Notes under the pieces: model-generated
The model's input: only the letters and a program-made list of their open reading frames with translations
What the model was told of the DNA's origin: nothing
Databases searched by the model: none
Part shown: piece by piece, positions 49,920-63,253 of the stretch
Layout of the letters: each line of letters starts with the position of its first letter
Position numbering within the stretch: position 1 is the first letter of the stretch
Origin: Amphimedon queenslandica
Lineage: Eukaryota; Porifera; Demospongiae; Haplosclerida; Niphatidae
Direction: 5' to 3'
NCBI RefSeq assembly: GCF_000090795.2
Contig: NW_003546264.1
Coordinates: forward strand, 264,191 to 328,190
DNA: 64,000 bases
Position numbers and translations under genes: made by a program

Positions 49920-50454
49920 TGTGAAATGCCCTAATAAAATAGAGGGAGACATGACATGCAGCTTCTCCATTCATGTATCTCTTTATTAAAAGTTTTGATG
50001 CTACCTGGACTTTTGGTGCTTTTACAAGTAAAAAAAGCAAACAAAGAATATTTCTTATTCTCTCTCTCTTTCTTTCTTTTTTCTGCTAGCTTTCGGTTGC
50101 ATTTTCTTTTTTACAAGTTTATCAACTAAAGCCCTACCTACCTCTTTAACTTGAGCAGCAAACAAGGGACTCGGCGGCTTCAGAAACTCTAGCTCGCTCC
50201 AGCCGAAAGAGTTGGAAAAGAAGGATCACCCAGGGATGCAGAGGAGAACAGATGGGTTAATGGCGAGGAGAATCTTTCAAGAGGAGAACTATAAACACAG
50301 GAATTGCTATAATTATTAACTTGCTCTTGTCGTCTGCAAAAGACACAAGAGTGATTAATTCACAGCTAGACTTTAAGAAGGAAGTGGTTTTATCCCATAC
50401 TTTCTAACCCCACCCAAACACCAGTCCCTTTCCTGCTGACCTTGGCTGGACAAA
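49920..50454. promoter_or_regulatory. divergent NOS/P2X promoter region
   Basis: 535 bp separate the NOS and P2X start codons. The segment has a CT-rich stretch near 50059-50085 and CCCCACCCAAACACC near 50408, a CACCC-type element. It may include a NOS 5'-UTR intron. Shared regulation is inferred. Confidence 0.4.
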
Positions 50455-51010
50455 ATGTCTGCCGCCTCTGCTTGTCGCTGGCTCGGCTCTACAACAGTCT
50501 CTGTTCTTTTCGAATATGATACACCAAAATTTGTGCACATAAGGAACAAGAAAGTGGGTCTCCTCAACCGCCTAGTACAACTGGCTATTGTAGGCTATAT
50601 TATTGGGTAAGGAGGGAGAGAGGGAGGGACAATGGAGGCATGCAAAGTGTTCCTGTAGCTTTAGTTTTTAGCATGGGAAGGAAATTAGCAATCATATTAG
50701 CTGGAGGATTGCTGTAGTGTTGTATTGTTCAATGGAGTGGGTGGTTAATGCTTACAATGAATCATTCATTCACGTGTTATTAATAGCAATGACTGTGTTA
50801 CTATTTTTAAAAACTCTGTTACTATTTTTAGTTACGGTATCGTGTGGGAGAATGGTGCCCAGGATAAGGAGCCGGTTCAGAGCGTTGTGACCACAAAGGT
50901 CAAAGGTGTATCGGTGCTTAATGCCACGAGACAATTCATGACTGACTGCAATGAATGGCCTATACTGGATCATGTGGACTTGATTGTACCAGCTCAAGTA
51001 AATAATAATG

Positions 51011-51062
<52 letters not shown>

Positions 51063-53853
51063 TAATAATAATAATAATAATAAATATATTTTTATACTGG
51101 CCATGCCTCATTAAGATTAAAATGTTTTTTTGTCTTCTCCAATCTTGCTGTGTTATTACTCAAAGCAGTTTTCATATCATCATTGCGTGAATTTTATCAG
51201 TTTTGAATTCTTAAAATCCACAAAAGACGTTTGTTTAACAAACTATAATCACGACTGCTACTTTGACTGTAACTGAAGAAAGTGCTTGTTTGCGTTGAAC
51301 CATATAATAACTTTTCTTGGAGTGGAACTACTTCAAACAGATTCCTTCATAACGAGATTACTACATTAATTTTCTATGAATATGCTCCTGTATCAGTGTA
51401 AAGCTGAAGTAATTAAAAAAGAATGTTGTTCAAATAAGAACTGAAACTAAAGAAACTATTATATAATTGGAGGAAGCACCCTCTTTTTTATAAAGTGCCT
51501 TCTTTTAGCCCAAAACACAACTAATTGGCTCCCCAAAATGAGATAATGATGATAATATTATTAGAGACGTTGTTTTCGGTTCCTATGTAATAATAATAAT
51601 AATAACAATAACAACAACAATAATAATAATAACAACAATGACAACAACAATAATAATTAACTGTGATCTCATCCTATCACTTCTATTAGGAGCCAAACAG
51701 TTTCTTCGTTACTACCAACTTGTGGGCAACGTGTAACCAGAAGTATGGCGTGTGTCCGGAAGTAAGTATAAACATATAATATTCTGAGTAGAGGAGGAGG
51801 AGGAGGGAGAGAAACAGGTGTTTAGTATATTTATGTTACATTTTTAGTTATCTACTATCCCTGATGCTGTATGTCTAACTAATGATAGCTGTCCACCAGG
51901 AATTATTTATAGAACTGGAAATGGTATGAAAGAGAGAGAGAGGGGGGGAGGGAGGAAGGGAGGGAGGGGGAAGTAAGAGAAAGAGAGAGAGAGAGAAAGT
52001 GATAGTGACTGATAATTATAATTGTACATTAATAGGTGTGACAACTGGTGAATGTACCGGTTTCAATGAAACATGTCAGATTAGGGGCTGGTGTCCGGTT
52101 GAAGATGAAAATGATACTTTAACGTAAGTTGAAATAAAGATCATATTGTGTCATAATAATTATTTTTTCCTCTCTCTCTTTTTTATTAGTGACGAAGGAC
52201 CAATTATTGATACCAAGGATTTCACGGTCCTTGTAAAGAACTCTATATCTTTTCCTAAACTTGACAGCAGCTATCGTGTGTAAGTAATAGGAAAAAAGAT
52301 AGTTAATCTTTTATCTCATACATATGCATGTTCTTATGTTGTGTAGAAAGTTTGAGTCGATTCTGATCAAAATTGAATTTTTTACAAATTTTTAAAGTTG
52401 CTCCAAAATCGAGTAAAAGTCCCTGTACTATAGTACATGGTCTCGGGCCAAATTTTGCCAAAAATGAAAAGTTGAAAAATCGTGATTTTTATAACTTTAT
52501 CTGATGGATATACATGTTCTTATGTTGTGTAGAAAGTTTGAGTCAATTCCAATCAAAATTGAATTTTTTACAAATTTTTAAAGTTGCTCCAAAATCGAGT
52601 AAAAGTCCCTGTACTATAGTACATGGTCTCGGGCCAAATTTTGCCAAAAATGAAAAGTTGAAAAATCGTGATTTTTATAACTTTATCTGATGGATATACA
52701 TGTTCTTATGTTGTGTAGAAAGTTTGAGTCAATTCCAATCAAAATTGAATTTTTTACAAATTTTTAAAGTTGCTCCAAAATCGAGTAAAAGTCCCTGTAC
52801 TATAGTACATGGTCTCGGGCCAAATTTTGCCAAAAATGAAAAGTTGAAAAATCGTGATTTTTATAACTTTATCTGATGGATATACATGTTCTTATGTTGT
52901 GTAGAAAGTTTGAGTCGATTCCAATCAAAATTGAATTTTTTACAAATTTTTAAAGTTGCTCCAAAATCGAGTAAAAGTCCCTGTACTATAGTACATGGTC
53001 TCGGGCCAAATTTTGCCAAAAATGAAAAGTTGAAAAATCGTGATTTTTATAACTTTATCTGATGGATATACATGTTCTTATGTTGTGTAGAAAGTTTGAG
53101 TCGATTCCAATCAAAATTGAATTTTTTACGGATTTTTAAAGTTGCTCCAAAATCAAGTAAAAGTCCCTGTACTATAGTACATGGTCTCGGGCCAAATTTT
53201 GCCAAAAATGAAAAGTTGAAAAATCGTGATTTTTATAACTTTATCTGATGGATATACATGTTCTTATGTTGTGTAGAAAGTTTGAGTCGATTCCAATCAA
53301 AATTGAATTTTTTACGGATTTTTAAAGTTGCTCCAAAATCAAGTAAAAGTCCCTGTACTATAGTACATGGTCTCGGGCCAAATTTTGCTGAAATTGAAAA
53401 GTTGAAAAATCGTGATTTTTATAACTTTATCTGATACATATACATGTTCTTATGTTGTGTAGAAAGTTTGAGTCAATTCCGATCAAAATTGGATTTTTTA
53501 CAAATTTTTAAACAATTAAAAATTTATGAACTTTCTCTCTCCTATACAGTCGCAATATTCCTGAGCGAGCTAATAACAAGTCATACCTCAGTGGCTGTCA
53601 GTTTGATCCTGACTCTGAAATGGGTCTCTTCTGTCCTATTTTCTCTCTCAAACAAATAGTAGACATGATTAATAGTTCTGATGGCTACTATGAATCACTA
53701 GCAACTAAGGTAAGTGTATCGAACTAGTAGGTGTTCATATTTCATGTATTTATACAAAAAAGAACATTCTTCATATAGTACAGGCTGTCAACTTTAATGT
53801 GGTCAAGTGACATGTATTGCAATAAAAGAGCCTTGACACGTGTTTTTTGATCA

Positions 53854-53900
<47 letters not shown>

Positions 53901-54947
53901 GTTAATATTTAGTTGACACGTGTCTATAGCCAATGACCCAGAACATAGTGTATTTCATACTTTAAATAATCTTAAAATACACGTATGTCACAAAGAAATA
54001 TTTCACTATAAACGCTGCTAATTTTCATACAATAGCAGCTGTTTGATGCTGCATACATTATTTCATAATTGTTTTATATTATGGCCTGTTGGTATAGGGA
54101 GCTGTGGTTGGTCTTGAGATATCCTGGGACTGTAATCTCGACAGGAGTCCAACCCACTGTGTGCCTAAATATTCAGCAAGGAGGTACTGTACATCTAACG
54201 AAGAGATGACAGATGATTATCATAAATACATCATTTATTTTATATTATTATTTTAATTTGATAGGCTTGATAATCCAAACGCTCAGATATCTAATGGTTT
54301 TAATTTCAGGTTTGCACTTGCTAACGGAAACCCCAATTATCATTACTCCTCTTTTAATAGATACCCTAGATACTACAGAGATCAAAATGGCGATGATGTA
54401 AGAGATGTTTGGAAAGTATACGGCATCAAGTTTGAAATAGTTGTCACAGGAGAAGTAATACCAGACATTAACTAACTAATACACTTACTCTTCTCTCTGT
54501 ACATGATAGGGAAGAAAGTTCTCTTTTACAACACTGGTACTAGCCCTTGGATCCACGATAGCTCTACTGGCTATTGTACGCTAAGAAATGAACAATTTCC
54601 TTTAATTTCATTTTTACATTTTCTCTCTCTCTTCTTTCTTTCTTAGGCTACCACTGTTACTGATGTCATAGCTCTGTATCTTCTTAAGAAAGGCACTTAC
54701 TATCGGGAGAAGAAATATCAAAAAGTAGCGAAAGAAGACGAAGAGAGTGTCACACTCAAAGCTTTGAATCACAGTCAAGAAAAGGTGCATATGAACAACA
54801 ATGAAACTAACACTACATTATAATGCTGTTTATACATGTGATTGTCACATGATTATCATGTGAATAAATGAATGATGAATAAATAATATATAATTATTAT
54901 TATTTCTTTGGTAGTCGCCACTGTTGAGAGAAAAAAGGAAAGAATAG
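50455..54947 (+). CDS. P2RX: P2X purinergic receptor, ATP-gated cation channel
   Basis: Twelve exons from 50455 to the TAG at 54945-54947 sum to 1317 nt, 438 residues. Family marks are all present: the cytosolic [17 protein letters not shown] with the YxTxK site, TM1 ([20 protein letters not shown]), ATP-contact lysines in VVTTKVKG (Lys73, Lys75), ENSLFV-like [49 protein letters not shown] (ATP-contact Arg), [12 protein letters not shown] (ATP-contact Lys), TM2 ([20 protein letters not shown]) and the [10 protein letters not shown] tail. P2X subunits form trimers in the plasma membrane that pass calcium and sodium when ATP binds outside. An extra segment [12 protein letters not shown] lies between NFRFA and YYRD compared with vertebrate P2X4. 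Intron 6 holds a six-copy 186-bp array. It is divergent from NOS. Confidence 0.95.
50998..51085. repeat. (AAT)n microsatellite in P2X intron 2
   Basis: A trinucleotide run directly after the exon 2 donor. Poly-Asn and poly-Ile frames through it are artefacts. Confidence 0.9.
52315..53515 (-). repeat. six-copy 186-bp tandem array in P2X intron 6
   Basis: CCTGTACTATAGTACATGG occurs at 52422, 52608, 52794, 52980, 53166 and 53352, exactly 186 bp apart, with a truncated seventh unit up to the exon 7 polypyrimidine tract. Copies 1-4 share GAGTAAAAG and copies 5-6 share CAAGTAAAAG and TACGGATTTTT, so blocks were duplicated recently. Confidence 0.95.
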
Positions 54948-55173
54948 TGCTGTCTGCTGAGACGTTATTTTTCTGGCTGTTTTGTTTCAAGCCGAAATTT
55001 ATAAATGTGTGTTTTATATGACATTTTAGTAATATGATTTTAATGTTTTATTGCTGCTGTTTTTTCTCTTTTTCTGTATTCAAAATGTCCTCATTGAGTT
55101 CTTTATTGTCCAGTCCTTTCTCTGCAATTGATTTCTATGAATAATATCAATTTTAGAATCATCAATCAAGTTA
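54948..55173. other. intergenic, nothing recognised
   Basis: 3' flanks of the convergent P2X and TRIAP1 genes. No other feature is seen. Confidence 0.6.
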
Positions 55174-55359
55174 TTAAATTTGCACACCAACTTGTAAACA
55201 CTCCTGATAAACTTGAAAAAAATCTCCACATGACTCCTCGTGGCTGGTTTTCCCTTCCTTTATAAATGAAGTCTTGAACCAGACGTTAAAACAATTGTCA
55301 TATTTCTCTTTGAGCGGATTACAGTTTGGATCAAGACTTGGCATGCTCTCGGTCGCCAT
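55174..55359 (-). CDS. TRIAP1: TRIAP1/Mdm35 homologue, twin CX9C protein of the mitochondrial intermembrane space
   Basis: A single exon encodes 61 residues. It holds two CX9C motifs, CNPLKEKYDNC and CGDFFQVYQEC, separated by FNVWFKTSFIKEGKTSHEES. The YDNCFNVWF segment matches YDQCFNRWF of human TRIAP1. Twin CX9C proteins fold as disulfide-linked helical hairpins after Mia40-dependent import. TRIAP1/Mdm35 chaperones PRELI/Ups lipid-transfer proteins that move phosphatidic acid between mitochondrial membranes. The protein ends soon after the second motif, shorter than human (76). A donor-like GTTGGT near the end leaves a longer spliced form possible. The start lies in AAAATGGCG, as in the 20862 gene. 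It is head-to-head with LC8. Confidence 0.9.
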   Translation of the reverse strand: MATESMPSLDPNCNPLKEKYDNCFNVWFKTSFIKEGKTSHEESCGDFFQVYQECLQVGVQI

Positions 55360-55574
55360 TTTAAAAGGTGTGGCTCAAAATCTTAACGCCCACATAAAAA
55401 GGGCGTGGCTATTTTTATTTCCTGCTTTGTCATAGGATTCTGGCAAAGAATTCCTATGGACCAATCAGATTGCAGTATTTGTTATTGGGACACACCTCGA
55501 TAGCGACAGATTAACAAACTTTCTGAAACCATTTTTGCTCCTCACCTTTCTCTTTTAGAGTAGACCATAGGAAA
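55360..55574. promoter_or_regulatory. divergent TRIAP1/LC8 promoter
   Basis: 215 bp separate the start codons. The segment has GGTGTGGCT at 55367, GGGCGTGGCT at 55401, and GACCAATCAG near 55459, a CCAAT box. The GC/CACCC pair is shared with the SUDS3/derlin promoter. Confidence 0.55.
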
Positions 55575-55960
<386 letters not shown>

Positions 55961-56369
55961 GAGAGGCCAAGATGACTGCAGCATACACACAAATGCACGG
56001 ACATTGTACTAACTATTATACCAGAAATGTAGATGATTATTAATGTTAGATATTTTATTTCATTAAAAAAAACTTAATTTTGTCCAAGCTTTATATAAAT
56101 GCTATTGGGTGGAAACAAGAGTGAAATTGGAACTTTTTTTTGCAGGCATGTATTAGAATTACATGTCTCCTGCTCCTGTCAGTAAACTGCACAAAGTTTT
56201 ATTCTATCTTTTTAGCTTTTGCACAATTATGACATTTGCTGCAAATTATCAAAATTGTTTAAAGCATATTATATATGGGTGGGTGTTAGACTTAGTCTAG
56301 CATACAGCTGCATACTGGATCACTTTTATATTTGCATATTCATGAATGAGTCACATGACATGTCACTTG
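55961..56369. other. intergenic, nothing recognised
   Basis: AT-rich 3' flank of LC8 leading into the histone promoter. No exon or RNA gene is seen. Confidence 0.6.
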
Positions 56370-56921
<552 letters not shown>

Positions 56922-57309
56922 AATATTAACTGATCATTATTTGTGTAGACAGTGTCGTGTATGTTTTTTATTTAATCATGAACAAATTTACATTATAAAA
57001 AGTCATTGTTTTTCATGAAAACTTGGGTAATTTAGGGGGTGTGGTTATTAATACTAAGCACGTGCATACACGTGGGTAATTTGATAGGGGACTGCCACTG
57101 CCCAGATGGCAATGACTGTTGATATTTCCCTTGTTTATTGCTTAGAAGCAAATTCGATGCTTTCAAAACTTACAGTGTTGTTTTTATGACATGAGCACAT
57201 TTCATCAGAAGTTGAAATAACAATCACACCCCATTGAAACCATAATAAAACCCAGTCATCATAGTATTAGGAGATTAGATACACAGAGAAAGGGGAAAGA
57301 GGAGCTACA
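56922..57309. other. intergenic between H3 and the orphan receptor
   Basis: AT-rich. No histone stem-loop, gene or clear repeat is seen. It must hold the promoter of the following gene. Confidence 0.5.
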
Positions 57310-60300
57310 ATGTATCACCTCGTATTACTTGTCTTCCTTGCTCTTGCTCCTTACACTCATGGAGTTGTGCTTCAAGTTAGAAGAGATCAACAGAATTCTT
57401 CAGATGCAGACATCTTCACTACCCTGATGGATGCTTTGAAACCGGTAGAAAATGGCACCTACACTGAGAATGTAACCATCTTACTTTTAGAAAGCATCGA
57501 AAATCTTACAAAGAGTTTTGAATTGAAAAACTTGTCTGGGTTTTCTCTCATATCGGAAACAAAAACTTACATTCAGTGTCTACAACCTGAAGGACTATAC
57601 TTCCTTAACAGCACTGATATATACATTGATAAAATCCTCCTCGGGAAATGCGGCTTCAACTTCACCACCATTACTCTTCGCCTTGTCTCTTGGCCTGCTG
57701 TATTTTTATTCGAAAATGTCACTAACATTACAATTTTATACGTCACGTTTTCAGAGTCTAAAGGTACTGCATTGAAGCTACTGGACTGTGCTGGAACCAT
57801 ACAAATCAACAATACTTTGTTCTCAGAGGCCCAAGTACCAATTACCACTGAGACTGATGAGCTAATTGGAGGAGGCAGTATTTACATATTGCAGAAAAAG
57901 ACTAGCTCTGATGTCGTTATCTTTGGATGCATGCTCTCCTCTAATAGACTCATTGGAGAAGGTTACACTAGAGGAGGAGCAATAGCAGTCATATACCACA
58001 CAGCCTATAACAGTCTTTACATCGCAAGCCTGTACTTAAATGGCAACCATGCTATGATTGGATCATGCATGTATATAGCATTTGTTGGTGATGCAAATCA
58101 CAATAGAGTTTTACTGTATAATGACAAGGTGTATGGGCACAAGTGTTACAACAGCACTTCAGGTATCAACATCAAGTACAAATGCATTGGGTCCCTTAAC
58201 TTCCAATTCCTGCCTAATCCGCAAAGTCCAATAGCTGGCCACAACAGCGTGACTATTGATAGCAATGAAATATCAAAGAATGTCGCATTTGCCGGAGGAG
58301 CAATGAGCGTATCTGCAAAAAGACAATCAACAGAGATAGCTCTCACAAACACGTTCATCATGATTAATACTCTAATGCAGTTCAATAGGGCACAAGTAGG
58401 CTCAACAATTCATCTCTCTGACCTCCCAGGACAAGAATCAGGCTATCTACTGATGCCTATACTCCAACTTACCATCACTAACAGCTTCATCACAAATAAA
58501 AGTAATGTCACTGTCGGGCAGGGAACTATCTACAGCAACAAGATGTCCCTTCAGCTAGGACCTTCTTATGCTAAAATTAGAGACAGCATGGGGACTGGGA
58601 TTGTCATGTCAGGAGCACAGGTAACAATACTGCCTGATACTATTGTTACTTTTAAAGGAAACATTGGTAAGCTTGGTGGAGGACTAGCACTGCTAAACCA
58701 AGCCAGCTTAGTGGTACAGGGTAGATCAAATGTGACATTTGAAGGCAATTCTGCCAATGATAAAGGAGGCGCAATCTATATATCAAACTATTTTGATAAT
58801 TATGCACTGCCAATGACTGGTGTCCAATGTGCCGTAAAATATAATGAAACAAGTTTCTTTAACTTTACTGGGAACATGGCTGATCATAAAGAAAACGCAA
58901 TATTTTCCACCTCTGTCCTTTCCTGTGCTGAAAATGAACTGGTCAATTCTTCAACAGCTCCACCTTTCTGTTGGAGCAACTGGTACTACGAGGGCAGTAC
59001 TTGCAGTAGACAAGTCTTCACTTCACCTGCTACAATACAAAAGACAAAGCCTAGTCTAAGCATTAATGTATTTCCTGGTTTTCCTTTCCCCCTGCCCATC
59101 AGACTTGTTGATGATTATGGTAAAGATATCACAAGCAAGTTTGTTGTGTCCGCTTTTGTTATTGAGGGCAATTCATCGGTTGATTCTAGTTCTCAATACA
59201 TTGCTGGAGGTAATACTACCATTTATGCTGTCCCTGATCAAATCATTACTGTCGCTATTGAAACATCAGAGCCAAGAGTTGTTTACACCGAATTAAAGTT
59301 TAATATACAACATTGTCCTCCTGGTTACTACACTGTATCTAAGGAATCCAATATTAAAGGAATGGATTGCGTTTGTGGTAAGTATCCATCAAATGTTGTC
59401 ATATGCAACAAGATCATATCTTCTGCTAAGATAATGACTGGTTGGTGTATGACTTACGACACTGAACTTGGTATGGGTGTCGTTGGTCCTTGGCAGTTTT
59501 TTGGTCACAATAAACATCAAATGGAGCAAGATGGCTACTACAAGCTACCATCAACTCTCCAGGAACTGGACGAGTTTTTTTGTAAGCCGTTAAAGAGGAC
59601 AGGAAGGCTCTGTGGTCAGTGTGAGGAAGGATATGGTGTACCAGTTTATTCTTATGATAATCGATGTGTAGCATGTGATGNNNNNNNNNNNNNNNNNNNN
59701 NNNNNNNNNNNNNNNNNNNNNNNNNNNNNNNNNNNNNNNNNNNNNNNNNNNNNNNNNNNNNNNNNNNNNNNNNNNNNNNNNNNNNNNNNNNNNNNNNNNN
59801 NNNNNNNNNNNNNNNNNNNNNNNNNNNNNNNNNNNNNNNNNNNNNNNNNNNNNNNNNNNNNNNNNNNNNNNNNNNNNNNNNNNNNNNNNNNNNNNNNNNN
59901 NNNNNNNNNNNNNNNNNNNNNNNNNNNNNNNNNNNNNNNNNNNNNNNNNNNNNNNNNNNNNNNNNNNNNNNNNNNNNNNNNNNNNNNNNNNNNNNNNNNN
60001 NNNNNNNNNNNNNNNNNNNNNNNNNNNNNNNNNNNNNNNNNNNNNNNNNNNNNNNNNNNNNNNNNNNNNNNNNNNNNNNNNNNNNNNNNNNNNNNNNNNN
60101 NNNNNNNNNNNNNNNNNNNNNNNNNNNNNNNNNNNNNNNNNNTTGCATGCCTCTCTGTCACTGTCTGGGTAGACTCAGGAGGAACTGGAAGATACAGACC
60201 TCGTTCATTGATGCATTTGCTACATTTCTAGTCCTCTCTTACACTAAACTCTGCTCAGTCTCATTCCTAGTATTGTTACCTAATACAGTGTACAGTGCAA

Positions 60301-61016
60301 ACGGTGAAGTGAAGGGTATGAAACTACTTTACATGGATGCTTCAGTGGAGTATGGTAGCTCTAAGCACATCTGGTTAATGATGATATCAATAATCGTCCT
60401 CTCTCTCATTGTGATACCATTACCATTGATATTGCTACTGTATCCTCTACAGGTAGTACAGAGATGTCTTCATCGTACACATTTAAACCATCGAGCATTG
60501 AGAGCTTTCATGGATTCATTCCAAGGCTGCTACAGGATCGGAACGGAAAAAACAAGGGACGCCAGGAGCTTTTCTTCTGTCTACTTCTTTTTGAGGATCA
60601 TTGTGCTTGCAGTTCTGATGTCAGCAATGGACAGTGTAGTTGAGGGTATGCTACAAGTGATGACAATGATAATGGTCGTATGTCTAATAGTCACTGTCCA
60701 GCCTTATAAGAAGCAGTGGAACAATACCCTTGATGTATTCATATTCTGTGTCCTGATTCTTGTGAAAGTCACAATACTGGTTCAATCCGTATCGCATCAG
60801 TTGAATAAAGAATTCGTTGCTTTGGGAATCATAATGATACTACTACCGCTGGTCTATATATCCGTGTACGTTGGTCGCCGGCTATTCAAGAAATGCTACA
60901 AGAAGAAATCAAAGATCAGCGGTGAGAACGAAGACGTTGACATGTTTGAAGTTGATTTCGCTGATCGCGTGATCAACCCGAGAGAGTACGAGCCATTACT
61001 GAACAAAACTGACTAA
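57310..61016 (+). CDS. orphan receptor: beta-helix-like ectodomain, Cys-rich module, several membrane helices
   Basis: A single exon of about 3.7 kb is broken only by the N run 59681-60142. A signal peptide (MYHLVLLVFLALAPYTHG) is followed by about 550 residues rich in NxS/T glycosylation sites, with recurring strands and turns such as NVTFEGNSANDKGGAIYIS, NVAFAGGAMSVSAK and GNIGKLGGGLALLNQ. The GGA and FxGN motifs suggest a right-handed parallel beta-helix like pectate lyases or bacterial polymorphic membrane proteins. A Cys-rich stretch (RTGRLCGQCEEGYGVPVYS, CVACD) leads into the gap. After it come about six hydrophobic helices and a cytosolic tail ending EYEPLLNKTD, where EYEPLL fits the [DE]xxxL[LI] sorting signal. 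The frame differs across the gap, so the gap length is approximate. I cannot name the family; receptor role is inference. Confidence 0.75.
59681..60142. other. assembly gap (462 N)
   Basis: The N run removes the junction between Cys-rich and membrane parts of the orphan receptor. The reading frame changes across it, so its length is not exact. Confidence 0.95.
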
Positions 61017-61437
61017 TTTAGTTATCAAAAGTTTGTATTGTTAGTGTACATAGTGTTCTTTTATTTGTAGCAACAAACTCTCCTTTTTGGTTAATGTTTA
61101 TAGATTTTCCTAGTTTGATAGTTCAAGTTAACAGTTTCATTTTCAATTCAATTTCCCTAAACAACAGTAAATGTTATTTTTGTTGTCCGCAAACTTTAAA
61201 CATCGAAAGGAATGATATTGTTTATTATTATGATATGGACTATCATCATAATAATCATAACCGTGTGTACATGTTCACTGAAGAAAGTAATAATTATAAT
61301 TACCAAATAAAATTAAAGATTTTAAAATGAGTACATCCGTAACATTCATGTATTACAAAAGATTGAAATTAAAGGGTAATGTATTATTATACGGTGTTAT
61401 ACCAATACCGTGCATTAATGTCATGTATAGAAGAAGA
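61017..61437. other. intergenic, nothing recognised
   Basis: AT-rich 3' flanks of the convergent receptor and nucleoredoxin genes. No feature is supported. Confidence 0.6.
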
Positions 61438-63167
61438 CTAGTTAAGTTTGCTCCATTGTACTGTATTGCTATTAAATGATGATAATAAACTTGCGATTGT
61501 CTCCTCATTAATGTTGTTAGTATCACACACGTACTTCCTTTGACTTGGTATATCAACCAGCGCCAGTAGTGGAAAAACCTCTGGGATCTTTAGTATCTCT
61601 TCTCTGAGACTGGCTGAGAGATCGCTGTCATTTGAGTAGAAAAACTTAATCGTATCTTTGTCGTCTCTGCCTGAATTATTTTTAAAGTTTTCCTCTGCAA
61701 CTGGCGATAGTAATGTTAGAGCCATTTGTACCTGGTCTGGAGAGCCATCTATGATTAATAATATTATTAATTTGATATATTTAATAATATATTCGTACCA
61801 GTGAACAATACCAGTGATACATTATCATTCACGATATTAATCGATGCTTCATCTAGTACCTCAAGAGGTTTAGGGTACCATGGAAATTCCTAAATAAACA
61901 AGTAAAGAATTAATTGATGAAAGCAGCCCCACCCACAATTATTAGTTTACCATTCCATTGGGGTCAATGGTAACCATGGTTCGGCCGTTATCCGTGATAA
62001 CGTCGCCTGATTGCGGATTAACTATCACCAGTGTAGGAATATCTGTTTAAATAAAATCAATTTATTTTGGGAAAGATTCCTTGATATCATTATTGCTTAA
62101 ACATAACATAATTACGGCATAAGAGAATGTAAATATATTATAAGAATGGAAAACTCTCTGCTTTTCATTTTGGCAAAATTTGGCCCAAAACCAGGTATTA
62201 AGCATGGCTGCAAAAGTAGTGGCAGCCATTTTGAAGTGAGGTGAATCCTACTTAGTAACGCTACCACGTTACTAATAATAGCTAGTACTTGGCTTGATTT
62301 TTAAACTTAGTACAAAAACTTACTTTGATTGGAATCATTCAATTGCAACATAAGTACATGTACAGACATTGGGAAATTTCATAAGAATTCTCTCCTGGCA
62401 GTCCCCATACCTGAGATATTGTATATTTGCCTCAATTTCTGACATTTTTGATCCTTAAAAGGGACTGTGATCCAAGGCATTTTAAGTGCATATTCTTTAA
62501 ATGTTGACTCTTCAAGATCCGATGATACAAAGATCACTTCAAATTGCGATGGAAACTTTTTCTTCATTTTTTCGTAAAAACTGATAAGCTGTGATGTAAA
62601 GGATTGACACGGCTGACACTAAATAAAAATAAAAATAATGTTAATTAACAATAAAATTCATGTACTATAATAATAATGATAATAATAATAACAGCAGCAA
62701 ATTTAATAGTTAATTAAATTTTTGGTATAAACAAGCATATGCAGGTCGGATTGCATTAAGGCACAAATTATGTCTACATAAGAAGTGTTAATAAGATTAT
62801 AATTCTCAAAATAGCACAATAATCTCATTATTATTTGGATAAATAAGTTATACACTTACAACAACAACAACAACAATACAAATAACATGATGGACTCACC
62901 CACTGAGCAGAAAAGAAAAGACCAAGGACTTTTAAACTGTCCTTAATGTCGACCCAAGACAAGTCAAGACCTTCCTTGTCTTCCAAAAAACCTGACGACA
63001 AGCAGACCTCGAGTGTCTCTGGAGTCCATGGAAATCCGTCACCTTCTCTGTCGTTGAGAACGTAGTAACGACCGTCCTTTGATATAAGAGAAGAGGTATG
63101 TGCATTGATGAGGATTAGAGAAGGAACTCCGGATATCTTGTACTTTCTGACAAGATTAGCCTACAAG

Positions 63168-63253
<86 letters not shown>

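Noticed and set aside
60143-60231. Frame continuing from the receptor ectodomain past the 462-N gap to LMHLLHF
   Set aside because: The real membrane-spanning frame is a different one (from about 60150). The mismatch reflects the approximate gap length.
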